Part shown: piece by piece, positions 52,595 to 61,992 of the stretch
How positions within the stretch are numbered: position 1 is the stretch's first letter
How the letters are laid out: every line of letters starts with the position of its first letter
Assembly (NCBI GenBank): GCA_009684525.1
Contig: WKKR01000003.1
Location: 62,001 to 126,000, forward strand
Length of the DNA: 64,000 nt
Direction: 5' to 3'
Source of the DNA: Geobacter sp.
GTDB taxonomy: Bacteria; Desulfobacterota; Desulfuromonadia; Geobacterales; DSM-12255
Translations under genes and position numbers: made by a program
Notes under the pieces: model-generated
Database searches by the model: none
What the model was told of the DNA's origin: nothing
What the model saw: the letters and a program-made list of their open reading frames with translations, nothing else

Positions 52595-55500
52595 ATGCGT
52601 GACCTCGGGTTCGCAGGCAAGGTCGCCCGCGCCTTCATAAATTCCAAGCTGACTCCGTTGATTGTCATTGCATCCCTGCTGCTCGGCATCTTTGCGATAA
52701 AGATGACCCCGCGGGAGGAAGAGCCGCAGATCGTTGTGCCGATGATCGACATCTTTTTGCCGCTTCCCGGGGCAACGCCTGCCGAGGTGCAGGAACGCGT
52801 CGTCACTCCCTTCGAAAGAAAACTCTGGGAAATCAAAGGTGTTGAATATCTCTATTCCATGAGTCGGCCTGGCATGGGGATCATAACGGTCCGCTATCTG
52901 GTCGGCGAAGACATGGAGCGGTCGCTGGTCAAGCTCTATAACAAGGTCATGAGCAACAGGAAGCTGCTCCCTCCAGGAGCCGGCGAGCCGCTCGTTGCCC
53001 CGAAATCCATCGATGACGTGCCGATCCTGGCGGTGACGCTCTGGTCCGATCGGTATGATCACACCATGCTGCGCAGTGTGGCAAAAGAGATCTGCGAAGA
53101 GCTGAAGAAGGGCGAGAACGTCGCCGAAGCGCAGGTTACCGGCGGGCTTTCCAGGCAAGTCAGGATTGTTCTCGACAGCGGAAAACTGGCTGCGAGAGGC
53201 ATATCGCCCTTGGAGGTAGCGGCTGCGTTGCACAAAGGGAATGCCAGCAGTGCGTCGGGATCTTTCAGTGGCGACAACCGCGAAATGCTGGTACATGCAG
53301 GCCAGTTTCTGCAGGATGTGGAGACCGTAAAGCATCTGGTGATAGCGGTTCGCGACAGCAAACCGATTTATCTTTCGGATGTTGCTACTGTCAAAGACGG
53401 TGTTGCAGAATCCAAAGACTATGTCTTTTTCGGGCTGGGGCCGGCTGCAGTGACCAAGGGGCTGCAGGGGAATCCCCATAAGGACTATGCTGCAGTCACA
53501 ATATCGATTGCCAAGAGGACGGGAGCCAACGCCACCTGGGTAGCAGAAGATCTGATGAAAAAGGTGGAGTTTCTGAAGGGGAAGATCATCCCTGCAGATG
53601 TACAGGTCACGGTGACCCGAAACTATGGAGAGACGGCAAAGGAAAAGAACAACGAACTTCTCTTCCACATGTTTCTTGCGGCCATCTCGGTGACCATCCT
53701 GATCGCCATCTTTATGGGGTGGCGAGCAGGAGCGGTGGCAGCGATTGCCATCCCCGTTACCCTGGCCCTCACCATGCTGATCTTTTACCTGATCGGGTAC
53801 ACCCTGAACAGGATAACCCTCTTTGCACTGATATTCTCCATCGGCATCCTGGTTGATGACGCCATTGTCGTGGTCGAGAACATCCACCGCTACTTCACCA
53901 CGACCAAGTTCAAGCCGCTGGAGGGTGCGATCCGGGCCGTGGACGAGATCGGCAACCCAACCGTGCTGGCGACCTTTGCCGTCATTGCCTCGATTTTGCC
54001 CATGGGATTCGTCGGCGGGCTGATGGGCCCGTACATGCGGCCGATCCCGGTGGGGGCCAGCATGGCCATGCTGCTCTCCATGTTCATTGCTTTCATCGTA
54101 ACCCCCTATTTTGCCTATCGGCTGATGAAGGGAGAGCATCATGCTGACAGCGGCGAGGCGCCGGACGACTCGAAACTGACCGCTTTCTACCGGAAGGTGA
54201 TGGATGCGCTGATCCACAAAAAGCCGCTCAGGTATGGCTTTCTTGCCAGCGTGGTTGTACTGCTTCTGGCAGCCTGTTCACTGATTTACTTCAAGCTGGT
54301 CACGGTCAAGATGCTCCCGTTTGACAACAAGAACGAACTGCAGGTGATCATCGATACTCCGGACGGTACCCCGCTGGAGGCTACGGCGAGGGTGGCTGCC
54401 GAAATGGGCGATGCGTTGCGGACCATTCCGGAGGTGACCGATTTCCAGACCTATGTCGGGGTCAATTCTCCGTTCAATTTCAATGGTCTGGTCCGGCATT
54501 ATTACCTGCGTAAAGGCCCGCACCTGGCCGATATCCAGGTGAACTTGACCCCCAAGGCAGACCGGAAAGAACAGTCACACGACATCGCCAAGAAGGTGCG
54601 GCCGCTGCTCAAGAAGATTGCCGATAAATATGGGGCACGGGTCAAGATCGCCGAGATACCTCCAGGACCTCCGGTGCTTTCGACTTTGGTGGCAGAAGTG
54701 TATGGGCCGGATGACGCCACGCGGGCTGATATTGCCCGACAGGTGAAGGATATCTTCATAAAGACCGCAGGGGTAGTGGACGTTGACTGGTATCGCGAGG
54801 ATGATCAAGCCAAGGTGACCTTTGCGGTCGACCGGGAGAAGGCCGCCTTGAACGGTATCGCTGCCGAAGATGTGGCCAGTTCCTTGGGGCTTGCCCTCGG
54901 CGGGATGGATGCGGGTCTCCTGCATGTGGCTCGGGAAAAAGAACCGGTAACCCTGAATCTGCGTCTCCCCGTGGCAGACCGCAGCTCTGTGGCGGGACTC
55001 TCGTCGATCCAACTTCCCGGACCGAAGGGGATGGTGCCATTATCCCAATTGGTGCGGCCGATACGCGGAACCGAAGAAAAGTCGCTTTACCGGAAGAACC
55101 TGAAGAATGTTGTCTATGTCATTGGTGACGTAGCCGGTGAGATCGAAGCTCCGGTGTACGCCATCCTCAAGATGCAGAAAGAGATTGCTGCCATCCCCCT
55201 TCCTGGTGGCTACAAGATCGAGCAGCTTGCGTCAAGACAGCCGTGGAGCGAGGAAAAACCGGGTCTCAAGTGGGATGGCGAGTGGCATATCACCTATGAA
55301 GTGTTTCGCGATCTTGGGGTAGCCTTTGCTGCCGTGATGGTACTCATTTACATCCTGGTCGTTGCCTGGTTCCGGGACTTTACCACGCCGTTGGTGATCA
55401 TGGCGCCCATCCCGCTTACCCTGATCGGTATTCTGCCGGGTCATGCCCTCTTCGGCGCTTTCTTTACCGCTACGAGCATGATCGGTTTTATTGCCTTGGC

Positions 55501-55822
55501 AGGGATTATCGTCAGAAACTCCATCATCCTGATCGATTTTGCCGAGATGAAGCGCCGTGAAGGGCTCCCCCTCGATCAGGCCATCATCGAGGCCGGTGCG
55601 GTCAGGTTCCGTCCTATGCTCCTGACTGCGGCAGCAGTCGTTGTCGGCAGCTTCGTCATTGTTTTCGATCCGATATTCCAAGGGCTGGCCATTGCCCTCA
55701 TGTGCGGGGAGATTGCGTCGACGACGCTGTCGCGGGTGACGATTCCCATCCTGTATTATCTTGTGCAGAGCTGGAAGGAACGACATGCAGTAAAGAATGA
55801 CGAAATGACGGAGGTAGGATGA
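52595..55822 (+). CDS. RND-superfamily efflux pump permease
   Basis: The 1075-residue AcrB-type transporter has 12 membrane segments and two large periplasmic loops. TM4 contains the proton-relay acidic pair (GILVDDAIVVVEN), and the FMGW, GFVGGLMGPYMRP and LAGIIVRNSI signatures are present. TM4 carries DDA as in multidrug (HAE-like) pumps rather than the heavy-metal HME signature, so substrate is not a simple divalent cation by this criterion. It overlaps the next, cysteine-rich gene by four bases, an unusual partner for an RND pump. Confidence 0.94.
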   Translation: MRDLGFAGKVARAFINSKLTPLIVIASLLLGIFAIKMTPREEEPQIVVPMIDIFLPLPGATPAEVQERVVTPFERKLWEIKGVEYLYSMSRPGMGIITVRYLVGEDMERSLVKLYNKVMSNRKLLPPGAGEPLVAPKSIDDVPILAVTLWSDRYDHTMLRSVAKEICEELKKGENVAEAQVTGGLSRQVRIVLDSGKLAARGISPLEVAAALHKGNASSASGSFSGDNREMLVHAGQFLQDVETVKHLVIAVRDSKPIYLSDVATVKDGVAESKDYVFFGLGPAAVTKGLQGNPHKDYAAVTISIAKRTGANATWVAEDLMKKVEFLKGKIIPADVQVTVTRNYGETAKEKNNELLFHMFLAAISVTILIAIFMGWRAGAVAAIAIPVTLALTMLIFYLIGYTLNRITLFALIFSIGILVDDAIVVVENIHRYFTTTKFKPLEGAIRAVDEIGNPTVLATFAVIASILPMGFVGGLMGPYMRPIPVGASMAMLLSMFIAFIVTPYFAYRLMKGEHHADSGEAPDDSKLTAFYRKVMDALIHKKPLRYGFLASVVVLLLAACSLIYFKLVTVKMLPFDNKNELQVIIDTPDGTPLEATARVAAEMGDALRTIPEVTDFQTYVGVNSPFNFNGLVRHYYLRKGPHLADIQVNLTPKADRKEQSHDIAKKVRPLLKKIADKYGARVKIAEIPPGPPVLSTLVAEVYGPDDATRADIARQVKDIFIKTAGVVDVDWYREDDQAKVTFAVDREKAALNGIAAEDVASSLGLALGGMDAGLLHVAREKEPVTLNLRLPVADRSSVAGLSSIQLPGPKGMVPLSQLVRPIRGTEEKSLYRKNLKNVVYVIGDVAGEIEAPVYAILKMQKEIAAIPLPGGYKIEQLASRQPWSEEKPGLKWDGEWHITYEVFRDLGVAFAAVMVLIYILVVAWFRDFTTPLVIMAPIPLTLIGILPGHALFGAFFTATSMIGFIALAGIIVRNSIILIDFAEMKRREGLPLDQAIIEAGAVRFRPMLLTAAAVVVGSFVIVFDPIFQGLAIALMCGEIASTTLSRVTIPILYYLVQSWKERHAVKNDEMTEVG

Positions 55823-56247
55823 TTTGGTTCAAGAAGAAACAGGCGGACCTGGAAGATCTTGCTCTGGCGGAACTCTGCCAGCTGGAGGCAGAGGCTCTGT
55901 ATCGCTCCGGGAAAATGCACTGTGCAGAGGCTGTGGTGTTCACGATCAAAAAGCACTTCCGTCCCGAACTTCCTGACGATGTGGTGCAGATGGTTAGCGG
56001 ATTTGGTGGTGGTTCAGGCTCCGGCTGCGTTTGCGGCGCGGTTGCTGCGGGCACCGTTGCGATAGGGCTGGTGCTGAAGGAAGACAAGAAGCGAATAGCC
56101 CATCTGACACGTGAACTGCATGCCTGGTTCAAGGAAAAGTATGATGTGACGTGCTGCAAGATCATCAGGTCCAATCACAAAGGCGCCTGCCCGGTGTTGA
56201 CCGGCGAAGTTGCAGGCAAGATAGCAGATATGCTGTCGAGATCGTAG
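55819..56247 (+). CDS. C_GCAxxG_C_C family redox-active protein
   Basis: The 142-residue soluble protein matches the cysteine-rich C_GCAxxG_C_C family. Cysteines lie at 20, 35, 70, 72, 112, 113 and 124, including the [13 protein letters not shown] core and a vicinal CC pair. The family is predicted to be redox-active or metal-binding, but its biochemistry is not established. The start overlaps the RND stop (ATGA), so it is made together with the pump. Possible roles are thiol/disulfide exchange or metalloid/sulfur handling. Confidence 0.82.
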   Translation: MIWFKKKQADLEDLALAELCQLEAEALYRSGKMHCAEAVVFTIKKHFRPELPDDVVQMVSGFGGGSGSGCVCGAVAAGTVAIGLVLKEDKKRIAHLTRELHAWFKEKYDVTCCKIIRSNHKGACPVLTGEVAGKIADMLSRS

Positions 56248-56260
56248 AGAGGAGTTTCTC

Positions 56261-56473
56261 ATGTACATCGAGCGTATTGTCCGAATAGTAGCCGGGGCAT
56301 TTGTCCTGATTTCGTTGCTTTTGGCACACTTTCACAATCCGAACTGGCTCTGGGTTACCGGTTTTGTCGGGCTGAACCTGTTCCAGTCAGGATTTACTCA
56401 GTTTTGCCCGTTGTTCAACATCCTTGACAAACTGGGTGTCCCCCGGTTTCCCAAAGATTGCTGCCAGAAATGA
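56261..56473 (+). CDS. DUF2892 small membrane protein
   Basis: This 70-residue protein has two membrane segments (about 8-22 and 28-46), with the DUF2892 signature [19 protein letters not shown], and a C-terminal CC pair (KDCCQK). DUF2892 domains also form the membrane part of rhodaneses such as YgaP; here the rhodanese is a separate gene two positions downstream. The ATG follows GAGAGGAG. Its stop overlaps the next start as ATGA. Confidence 0.85.
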   Translation: MYIERIVRIVAGAFVLISLLLAHFHNPNWLWVTGFVGLNLFQSGFTQFCPLFNILDKLGVPRFPKDCCQK

Positions 56474-57303
56474 GCGTCAGGGTTACGATCCTCTGTGATA
56501 ACACCGTCGGCCCTATCGCCGGTACGTTGGGGGAGCATGGTTTTTCCGCGCTGATCGAATGGGATGGCGGTTCCCTGCTGTTCGACACGGGTGGCGGCGA
56601 AACCCTGTTGCATAACGCGTTGCGGATGAACCGCAACCTCCGCTTGATCAGCGCGGTTGTGCTTTCGCATGGGCATTATGACCATACAGGTGGTCTGCGA
56701 CAACTGCTGCAGTTGACGGGAAAGAGGCCGGTCTATGCCCATCCAGGTGTTTTTGCGCCTCGTTACCGGGTCAAGGATACCGGGGAAGCGGTGCCGCTCG
56801 GCATCCCATTCAGCGAGGATTTCCTCCGGGTCCTCGGGGCAGACTTTGACCTTTGCTCCACCTTTCGCAGGATTGCCCCCGGAGTGTTCCTCACCGGCGA
56901 GGTTTGCCGCAGCACTGCATTCGAGATCGGGGATACGGGACTGTACGCCGATTCTCTCGGCAACCTTCGCGATGAGCTGATTGACGACCAGTCGCTGATC
57001 ATCAAGGGGGAGCGTGGATTGACGCTGGTCCTGGGCTGTTGTCATGCCGGTCTGATCAATACCATCCGGGCTGCACGCGAACTGACCGGTGTTCAAGAAG
57101 TGCAGGCGGTAATCGGTGGTACCCATCTGGGGTTCAGTTCGACTCAGCAGCTTGATGCCACAGTGTCCGCACTGAGAGAATTCCGGGTGAGGAAGATCTA
57201 TGGCACCCACTGCACCGGGTTCACTGCTGCCGCCAGACTCCACCGGGAATTCCCCGGACAGTTTCTCGCCGCACAGGTGGGAACGAGTCTGGAAATTATA
57301 TAA
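56470..57303 (+). CDS. Metallo-beta-lactamase-fold hydrolase
   Basis: The 277-residue protein has the binuclear zinc motif HGHYDH (His67, His69, Asp71, His72), then LGCCHAG and YGTHCTG with further ligands. The N terminus ([16 protein letters not shown]) resembles the MBL subfamily that includes RFA-P synthase-like proteins, not glyoxalase II or persulfide dioxygenase. The start ATG 56470 overlaps the DUF2892 stop. The substrate is unknown. Confidence 0.85.
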   Translation: MSVRVTILCDNTVGPIAGTLGEHGFSALIEWDGGSLLFDTGGGETLLHNALRMNRNLRLISAVVLSHGHYDHTGGLRQLLQLTGKRPVYAHPGVFAPRYRVKDTGEAVPLGIPFSEDFLRVLGADFDLCSTFRRIAPGVFLTGEVCRSTAFEIGDTGLYADSLGNLRDELIDDQSLIIKGERGLTLVLGCCHAGLINTIRAARELTGVQEVQAVIGGTHLGFSSTQQLDATVSALREFRVRKIYGTHCTGFTAAARLHREFPGQFLAAQVGTSLEII

Positions 57304-57326
57304 ATTCTGCTGAGAGGATTTGATTC

Positions 57327-57704
57327 ATGCGCAACATTCTTGCGATTTTCCTTCTGTTGGTCGCCACGGTTACCGCTGCTTTGGGTGCTGGCTATCGCAA
57401 CGTCATGTCTGTGGAAGCGAAAAGGATCATCGAACAAAAAAAGAACGTCTATCTGCTGGATGTCCGCACCCCCGAGGAGTTTCGTCAGGCACGGATGAAA
57501 GGCGGGATGCTTATTCCCTTAAGCGAAATCGAACGGCGACTTGTCGAGGTGCCAAAGAATCGCCCGATCCTAGTCTACTGTGCGGTCGGGTCGCGCTCCA
57601 ATCTGGTGGCAAAGTATTTGGTGAACAGGGGATATGGAGAGGTTTACAACATGGTTGATGGACTGGTTGGCTGGTATCGCAACGGCTATCCCATTGAGCG
57701 GTGA
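57327..57704 (+). CDS. Exported rhodanese-domain protein
   Basis: This 125-residue protein has a signal peptide (about 1-20, ending AALG) and a single rhodanese domain with LLDVRTPEEF and the active-site loop CAVGSRS (Cys85). Rhodaneses carry sulfane sulfur on this cysteine as a persulfide. A periplasmic location suggests work on extracytoplasmic sulfur species. It lies in an operon with DUF2892, C_GCAxxG and ArsR genes, which supports a sulfur- or thiol-related system. Confidence 0.88.
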   Translation: MRNILAIFLLLVATVTAALGAGYRNVMSVEAKRIIEQKKNVYLLDVRTPEEFRQARMKGGMLIPLSEIERRLVEVPKNRPILVYCAVGSRSNLVAKYLVNRGYGEVYNMVDGLVGWYRNGYPIER

Positions 57705-57710
57705 TGACAA

Positions 57711-57992
57711 ATGAAAACTCCTGATGCAACCGTGGAACAGAGGGCGTTGCTGCTCAGAACGCTGGGGCACCCGGTCCGTCTGCGGATCGTCGCTGGGCTT
57801 GCCGGTGGGTGCGCCTGCGTCAAGGAAATATGGGAGTGTCTCGGACTCCCTCAGGCAGTAGTGTCCCAGCATCTGAAGGTGATGAAAGAGCACGGGATAC
57901 TGGATGCACGTCGTGACGGAGCCCGGGTATGCTATTCGCTGAAGGAGAAGATGCTGGCAGAACTGGTCAGAATTCTTGGGCTTCAGGTATAA
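57711..57992 (+). CDS. ArsR-family transcriptional regulator
   Basis: The 93-residue winged-helix protein has the ArsR signature [10 protein letters not shown] and the recognition helix [16 protein letters not shown]. Cysteines are at 34, 36, 43 and 74. The CAC pair at 34-36 aligns with the metalloid-sensing CxC site (alpha-3N) of ArsR. It is last in the operon, so it probably represses the operon through the AT-rich inverted repeat at 50088-50113 and is released by a metalloid, metal or thiol oxidant. Its final 26 bases overlap the convergent chemoreceptor gene. Confidence 0.88.
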   Translation: MKTPDATVEQRALLLRTLGHPVRLRIVAGLAGGCACVKEIWECLGLPQAVVSQHLKVMKEHGILDARRDGARVCYSLKEKMLAELVRILGLQV

Positions 57993-59736
57993 TGGCTGGT
58001 TCACTGGATTGATGCCCCAATCCTATGGGAGGCGCCGGTGTTTCGATAGCCGGATGGGATATGGGGAGCTGTGCCTGTTGCAACAGGTAGATTTCATTGA
58101 TGAGTGCACTGATCTGCTGCATAATCTGTTGTCCATTGAACACGTTGTCCTGCATCAGGAAGCCTGATTCGCCAATGCTCGTCTTGAGCTCCTCGACCAG
58201 TGCATGCTGTTTCAAGGCAGTAGAGTGCAGTAGCTTAATTTTCTCATTATCATTCAGTATGTTGTGTAAATAGAGACGATTCCCCTGGGTTTGTTCCCGA
58301 GTTGAGGTGATGATCCTGTGGGAAAGTTCCCGCAGATTTTCCAGAGCCTCAACGATCATCATGGTGCCGCGCTCCTGCTCCTTGACCGCCCTGGTTACCT
58401 GTCTGACCCGCTCAAGATTCTTGTCCGCTTCTTCGCTGATAACCCTGCTGCCTGCCGCCTGCTTGACGGTTGAGGCGGCAATCTTCTGGATCATCTGAGC
58501 CACTTCGGTTGAGGTCGATTCGATCTTTGCCAGTGCATCACTGGTAACCGCGGATATTTTCACCCCACCTTTGCCCCTGTCCTTCCCTTGAGCAATCGCG
58601 CGCTGGACGGAGGCAGTTTCCTTCTGAATATTTTTCACCAGTTCTTGGATCTCGGTTGCCGATGCTGAGGTCCTGTGGGCCAGAGATCTTACCTCTTCTG
58701 CAACAACGGCGAAGGCCTTGCCCCGCTCTCCGGCCTGTGCGGCAATAATGGACGCATTCAGGGAGAGGAGATTGGTCTGCTCCACGACTTCCTGGATCAC
58801 CTTTACGAATTCGCCCACTCGCGCGGAATGAACAGCCAGCCGGCTGATGGCATTATATGATTCTTCATTGTTCTGTTCGATTTCATGCATGGCTTTCAAC
58901 GTCGCCGACATTGCCCGCATGCCGTCCTGCGCCAGCATCCTCACGTTGACGGAGCTCTCAACGGCCTTTTGGGTATTGTCGCGGACGTTGTTGATGGCCG
59001 AGCTGATTTGCTGAATGGAGCTGGAGGTCTGTTCTGTTGATGATGAAAGGGCCTCTATATTCGCCGAGATTTCTTTGATGCTTGCAGCCATTTCTTCAAT
59101 GGATGAAGAGGTATTGGTGACGGTATCCGAGTACTCTCTGATGTTTTCGGCAATAACGTCGGTGGTTGCGCTCATCTCCGCGGTAATCGAAGCACGCTCG
59201 TCACTCCTCAGGGTCAGTTCCTCGATTTCCTTGAGCAGGATGCCAAAAAAATCGGTCAACTGTTCCATTGACTGGAGATTTTCCTGTTCCTTGGCAAGCT
59301 GTTTGTCATTGCCAAAGACGATCACTTGCGATCTTTCTTCCAGTTGACGGTATTTGATGAGAAACGCATCGGTAATGCATTTCACATTCGTCATCATTTC
59401 CCGCATGCGTTTGAGGAGCATGTCGCAACGGAATTGAATAAGCTCCAGTTCATCCTTGCTTGCACGGGTTTCGCCATCGTCGATAGTCCCGACAAGGCAG
59501 GAGATGGCACTAAACTGGCGTTCCAGCTGCAGCTTGAGCGCCTGCTTGATAATGTACCAGCAAAACAGTCCGACCAGCAGTCCAGCAATGAGGCAGCCTG
59601 CGATATACCATGGGGTGAATGCACGGGAACCAAAGAAGAGGGCCGAATAAAAAGGGAAGATGATACCCATGGCAAGGCCGAATGAAATCATAAGGACCAT
59701 GGTTTTTCGCAATGATGACAAATAGGCTTTCAGCAT
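57967..59736 (-). CDS. Methyl-accepting chemotaxis protein with altered signalling tip
   Basis: The 589-residue protein has two membrane segments (about residues 13-35 and 44-64) and a loop of only a few residues, so no periplasmic sensor. No clear HAMP follows. A long helical region of about 240 residues leads to the signalling hairpin. The tip reads [19 protein letters not shown]: the canonical Glu and Arg (AIEAARAGE) are Ile331 and Gln334. About 240 residues follow the tip, ending with a Pro-rich tail. It converges on arsR. Confidence 0.85.
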   Translation of the reverse strand: MLKAYLSSLRKTMVLMISFGLAMGIIFPFYSALFFGSRAFTPWYIAGCLIAGLLVGLFCWYIIKQALKLQLERQFSAISCLVGTIDDGETRASKDELELIQFRCDMLLKRMREMMTNVKCITDAFLIKYRQLEERSQVIVFGNDKQLAKEQENLQSMEQLTDFFGILLKEIEELTLRSDERASITAEMSATTDVIAENIREYSDTVTNTSSSIEEMAASIKEISANIEALSSSTEQTSSSIQQISSAINNVRDNTQKAVESSVNVRMLAQDGMRAMSATLKAMHEIEQNNEESYNAISRLAVHSARVGEFVKVIQEVVEQTNLLSLNASIIAAQAGERGKAFAVVAEEVRSLAHRTSASATEIQELVKNIQKETASVQRAIAQGKDRGKGGVKISAVTSDALAKIESTSTEVAQMIQKIAASTVKQAAGSRVISEEADKNLERVRQVTRAVKEQERGTMMIVEALENLRELSHRIITSTREQTQGNRLYLHNILNDNEKIKLLHSTALKQHALVEELKTSIGESGFLMQDNVFNGQQIMQQISALINEIYLLQQAQLPISHPAIETPAPPIGLGHQSSEPAIIPEAQEF

Positions 59737-59924
59737 AGGTGCCTCGCAGGGGTCGATTCAGCTTATCCATACATCTTTACCATGGCAATGGGGCAACGTC
59801 AAACCCGTGCGCTCGGTATGTTACTGAATAATAGAGATCTTGCGACAGTGCAGGGCAGGCATAAGCACGTAAACATGGAAACTTTTCCTCAAGTCGCACG
59901 CTTGCCTTCCCGATACGAGAGAGT
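59737..59924. other. Divergent intergenic region between MCP and PAS kinase
   Basis: About 190 bases hold the presumed promoters of both genes. I saw no convincing sigma-70 or sigma-28 pair, and no RNA structure. Confidence 0.3.
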
Positions 59925-61004
59925 ATGGAATACGCACGGTTAGAGCATGATATGCGGCATATGAGCAGGCACGTTGAAGCTCATTTTGCCGCCATCTCAA
60001 CAGATCCTTTGGTGGAAAACCTTTCCATCGGGATTGCTCTCGTTGATGGAGAAGGTGTGGTTCGCTACCTGAACCACAAAGCAGAGCAGATCCTGCAGGT
60101 TGGAAGAGATGCGGTTATTGGTAAGTGCGTCTATATGCTTCCGCTACGTACAGCTATCTATAAGGTGCTGAGTGAAAATTGCCGTGATATCGCGATCGAG
60201 ATGGCAATTAATGGTCTGGTGATCCAGGCCAAGGCAACATCGGTGCTGTGCGGTGACGGCTCCTGTATCGGAGATATGTTTGAGATGCGGGATATTTCAA
60301 CGGAACGTCAGGAGCGCCGCCGGAGCGATGAATTCGTGGCAGCTATGACTCACGATCTCAAGTCACCCCTTACCGTCATGTTTGGGTATCTTGATGCCTT
60401 GAAAAATGACGCGGATGGGCAACAGGGTGAACAGGCACAGCAGTATTTCTCGGAAATCGAGCGGAATGGCAGACGGTTACTGGGAATGATTGAAGATATC
60501 CTGGATTCTTACCGACTTGATATGGGGCTTATGCAGATTCAGAGTGAATCGTGCAATTTGACAGAACTCATGGAGGAGTGCTGTCAGGAGCACGTCAGGG
60601 ATGCTGAGGCCCATGGCCTTGACTTTACCTATTTCATTGCACCGGGTATTCCGATTATCAATGCCGACGGCAAACAGTTGAAAAGGGTCTTTGCCAATCT
60701 TATCGGCAATGCGATTAAATTTACTGGATGCGGAGGAACGGTGCGCGTGAGAGTCACTGTTGAGGACGTTGCAGTGCTGATTACGGTCAGTGACAGCGGC
60801 ATCGGCATTTCTGCCAGAGATCGGGAAAGGATATTCACCAAGTATTTTAGATCGACTCAGGCAAAGGGATATAAAGGTACCGGGTTGGGGCTTACCATAA
60901 GCAAGGCAATTATCGAGGAACACGGTGGGAACATTGAGGTTGCCAGCAGTGAAGGCGCTGGAAGTCATTTTACTGTCAGGCTTCCTGTGGATTCAGGAGG
61001 ATGA
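59925..61004 (+). CDS. Soluble PAS-domain sensor histidine kinase
   Basis: The 359-residue cytoplasmic kinase has a PAS domain (about residues 28-125, starting ENLSIGIALVDGEG), HisKA with His143 in MTHDLKSPLTV, and HATPase_c (NLIGNAIKF, DSGIGI, GTGLGLTISK). It lacks membrane segments, so it senses an internal cue such as redox state. No partner regulator is fused. It sits between a chemoreceptor and the hemerythrin-CheY-CheX cluster, but a gap of 200 bases and a separate promoter follow it. Confidence 0.9.
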   Translation: MEYARLEHDMRHMSRHVEAHFAAISTDPLVENLSIGIALVDGEGVVRYLNHKAEQILQVGRDAVIGKCVYMLPLRTAIYKVLSENCRDIAIEMAINGLVIQAKATSVLCGDGSCIGDMFEMRDISTERQERRRSDEFVAAMTHDLKSPLTVMFGYLDALKNDADGQQGEQAQQYFSEIERNGRRLLGMIEDILDSYRLDMGLMQIQSESCNLTELMEECCQEHVRDAEAHGLDFTYFIAPGIPIINADGKQLKRVFANLIGNAIKFTGCGGTVRVRVTVEDVAVLITVSDSGIGISARDRERIFTKYFRSTQAKGYKGTGLGLTISKAIIEEHGGNIEVASSEGAGSHFTVRLPVDSGG

Positions 61005-61141
61005 TCCTCTATGCCCTGCAGTTTGGTGTTGTTTAAGTAATGTTGCCACTGCCACTGTAACCCGAAGATGGTACAGAGTTTGCTTTTGCAGAAAAGCCTG
61101 GAAACTATTGCACAATCTTCGTTGCAGTGAGTTGGATGGTC

Positions 61142-61168
61142 TAAAGTTTTAACCTATGTTGCCGAATG
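61142..61168 (+). promoter_or_regulatory. Sigma-28 (FliA) promoter of the hemerythrin-CheY-CheX unit
   Basis: TAAAGTTT (61142-61149) is a perfect match to the sigma-28 -35 box. After exactly 11 bases comes GCCGAATG (61161-61168), matching 5 of 8 bases of GCCGATAA. It lies 36 bases before the hemerythrin ATG, so this gene is likely switched on with flagellar and chemotaxis genes. Confidence 0.75.
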
Positions 61169-61204
61169 AAAAGCATATACCTAAATCAAGGAGGATGGAT
61201 CGGG

Positions 61205-61612
61205 ATGGCGTTACTTACATGGAATGACAGCTACAGTGTCAAGGTTAAGCAGTTGGATGATCAGCACAAGAAATTAATCGACATGATCAATCAACTTTAC
61301 GACGCCATGAAAGTTGGCAAGGGGAGCGAAGTGATTGGGCCGGTATTGAAGTCGCTGATGACCTATACCCAGACTCATTTTTCCACGGAAGAGCAATTGA
61401 TGAAGCTTCATGGCTATCCTGATTACGAAACCCATAAAAACGAGCACACTCAGCTAGTTGCACAGGTTGGCAATATTAAGAAAGAGATGGATGCCGGGAA
61501 AATGCCGCTGACCCAAAATGTCATGAATTTTTTACGGGACTGGTTGATAAAGCATATACAGGGTAATGATAAAAAATACGGGCCATTTCTGAACGATAAA
61601 GGTGTGGTATAG
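61205..61612 (+). CDS. Bacteriohemerythrin
   Basis: The 135-residue oxygen-binding protein starts at ATG 61205 (MALLTWNDSY), ten bases after AAGGAGG. All seven diiron ligands are visible: His21, His58, Glu62, His77, His81, His117 and Asp122. Bacteriohemerythrins bind O2 reversibly and can store, deliver or sense it. A sigma-28 promoter in front and CheY/CheX genes behind suggest a role in oxygen-related behaviour of motile cells. Confidence 0.94.
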   Translation: MALLTWNDSYSVKVKQLDDQHKKLIDMINQLYDAMKVGKGSEVIGPVLKSLMTYTQTHFSTEEQLMKLHGYPDYETHKNEHTQLVAQVGNIKKEMDAGKMPLTQNVMNFLRDWLIKHIQGNDKKYGPFLNDKGVV

Positions 61613-61667
61613 GGATGTCTGCACTGATTGCCTGAATATTGAGTTATTGTGGATGGAGGAGGGGATT

Positions 61668-61910
61668 ATGAGACAGCTGCCTAGTAGTGAAGCCGATGAG
61701 TACAAGACGATGGAAGACACTGTAGACAAGTCGAATCTTCAGGCAATGGATCTTTTGATCCGTTACCACGAACCCCAGGAAGAGAGTGGACGGAATGCTC
61801 CCGGAATGGTTGGGCTTGCTGAAATGGCAGATCGATGCATCAGTGCCAGCAATGAGTTCTCGCGGCTGGCGCGAAACGTAGCTGCATTGCGGCAGGTGCT
61901 GAACTCTTAG
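61668..61910 (+). CDS. Small hypothetical protein in the hemerythrin-cheY cluster
   Basis: The 80-residue protein begins at ATG 61668 (MRQLPSSE), seven bases after GGAGGA. It is soluble and mostly helical, acidic in the first half, with a C-terminal helix (MADRCISASNEFSRLARNVAALRQVL). I do not recognise the family. It lies 55 bases after the hemerythrin and 82 before cheY on the same strand, so it probably belongs to the same transcript. Confidence 0.7.
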   Translation: MRQLPSSEADEYKTMEDTVDKSNLQAMDLLIRYHEPQEESGRNAPGMVGLAEMADRCISASNEFSRLARNVAALRQVLNS

Positions 61911-61992
61911 TTTCAGTGCTGAATCCGAGGTAACAAAAATCTAGTGACGACGATACTTACATAACCCATTACGCCAAAGGAGGAGCATTGAC

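Noticed and set aside
51485-54217. Minus-strand open frame of 910 residues opposite the RND operon
   Set aside because: The plus strand encodes an adaptor lipoprotein and an RND pump with full motifs. The antisense frame is low-complexity and His/Arg-rich, a composition shadow of GC-rich code.
59866-59924. Possible sigma-28 promoter before the PAS kinase
   Set aside because: CCCGATAC resembles the -10 box, but the -35 match is poor, spacing is off by one and the start of transcription would be almost at the ATG.
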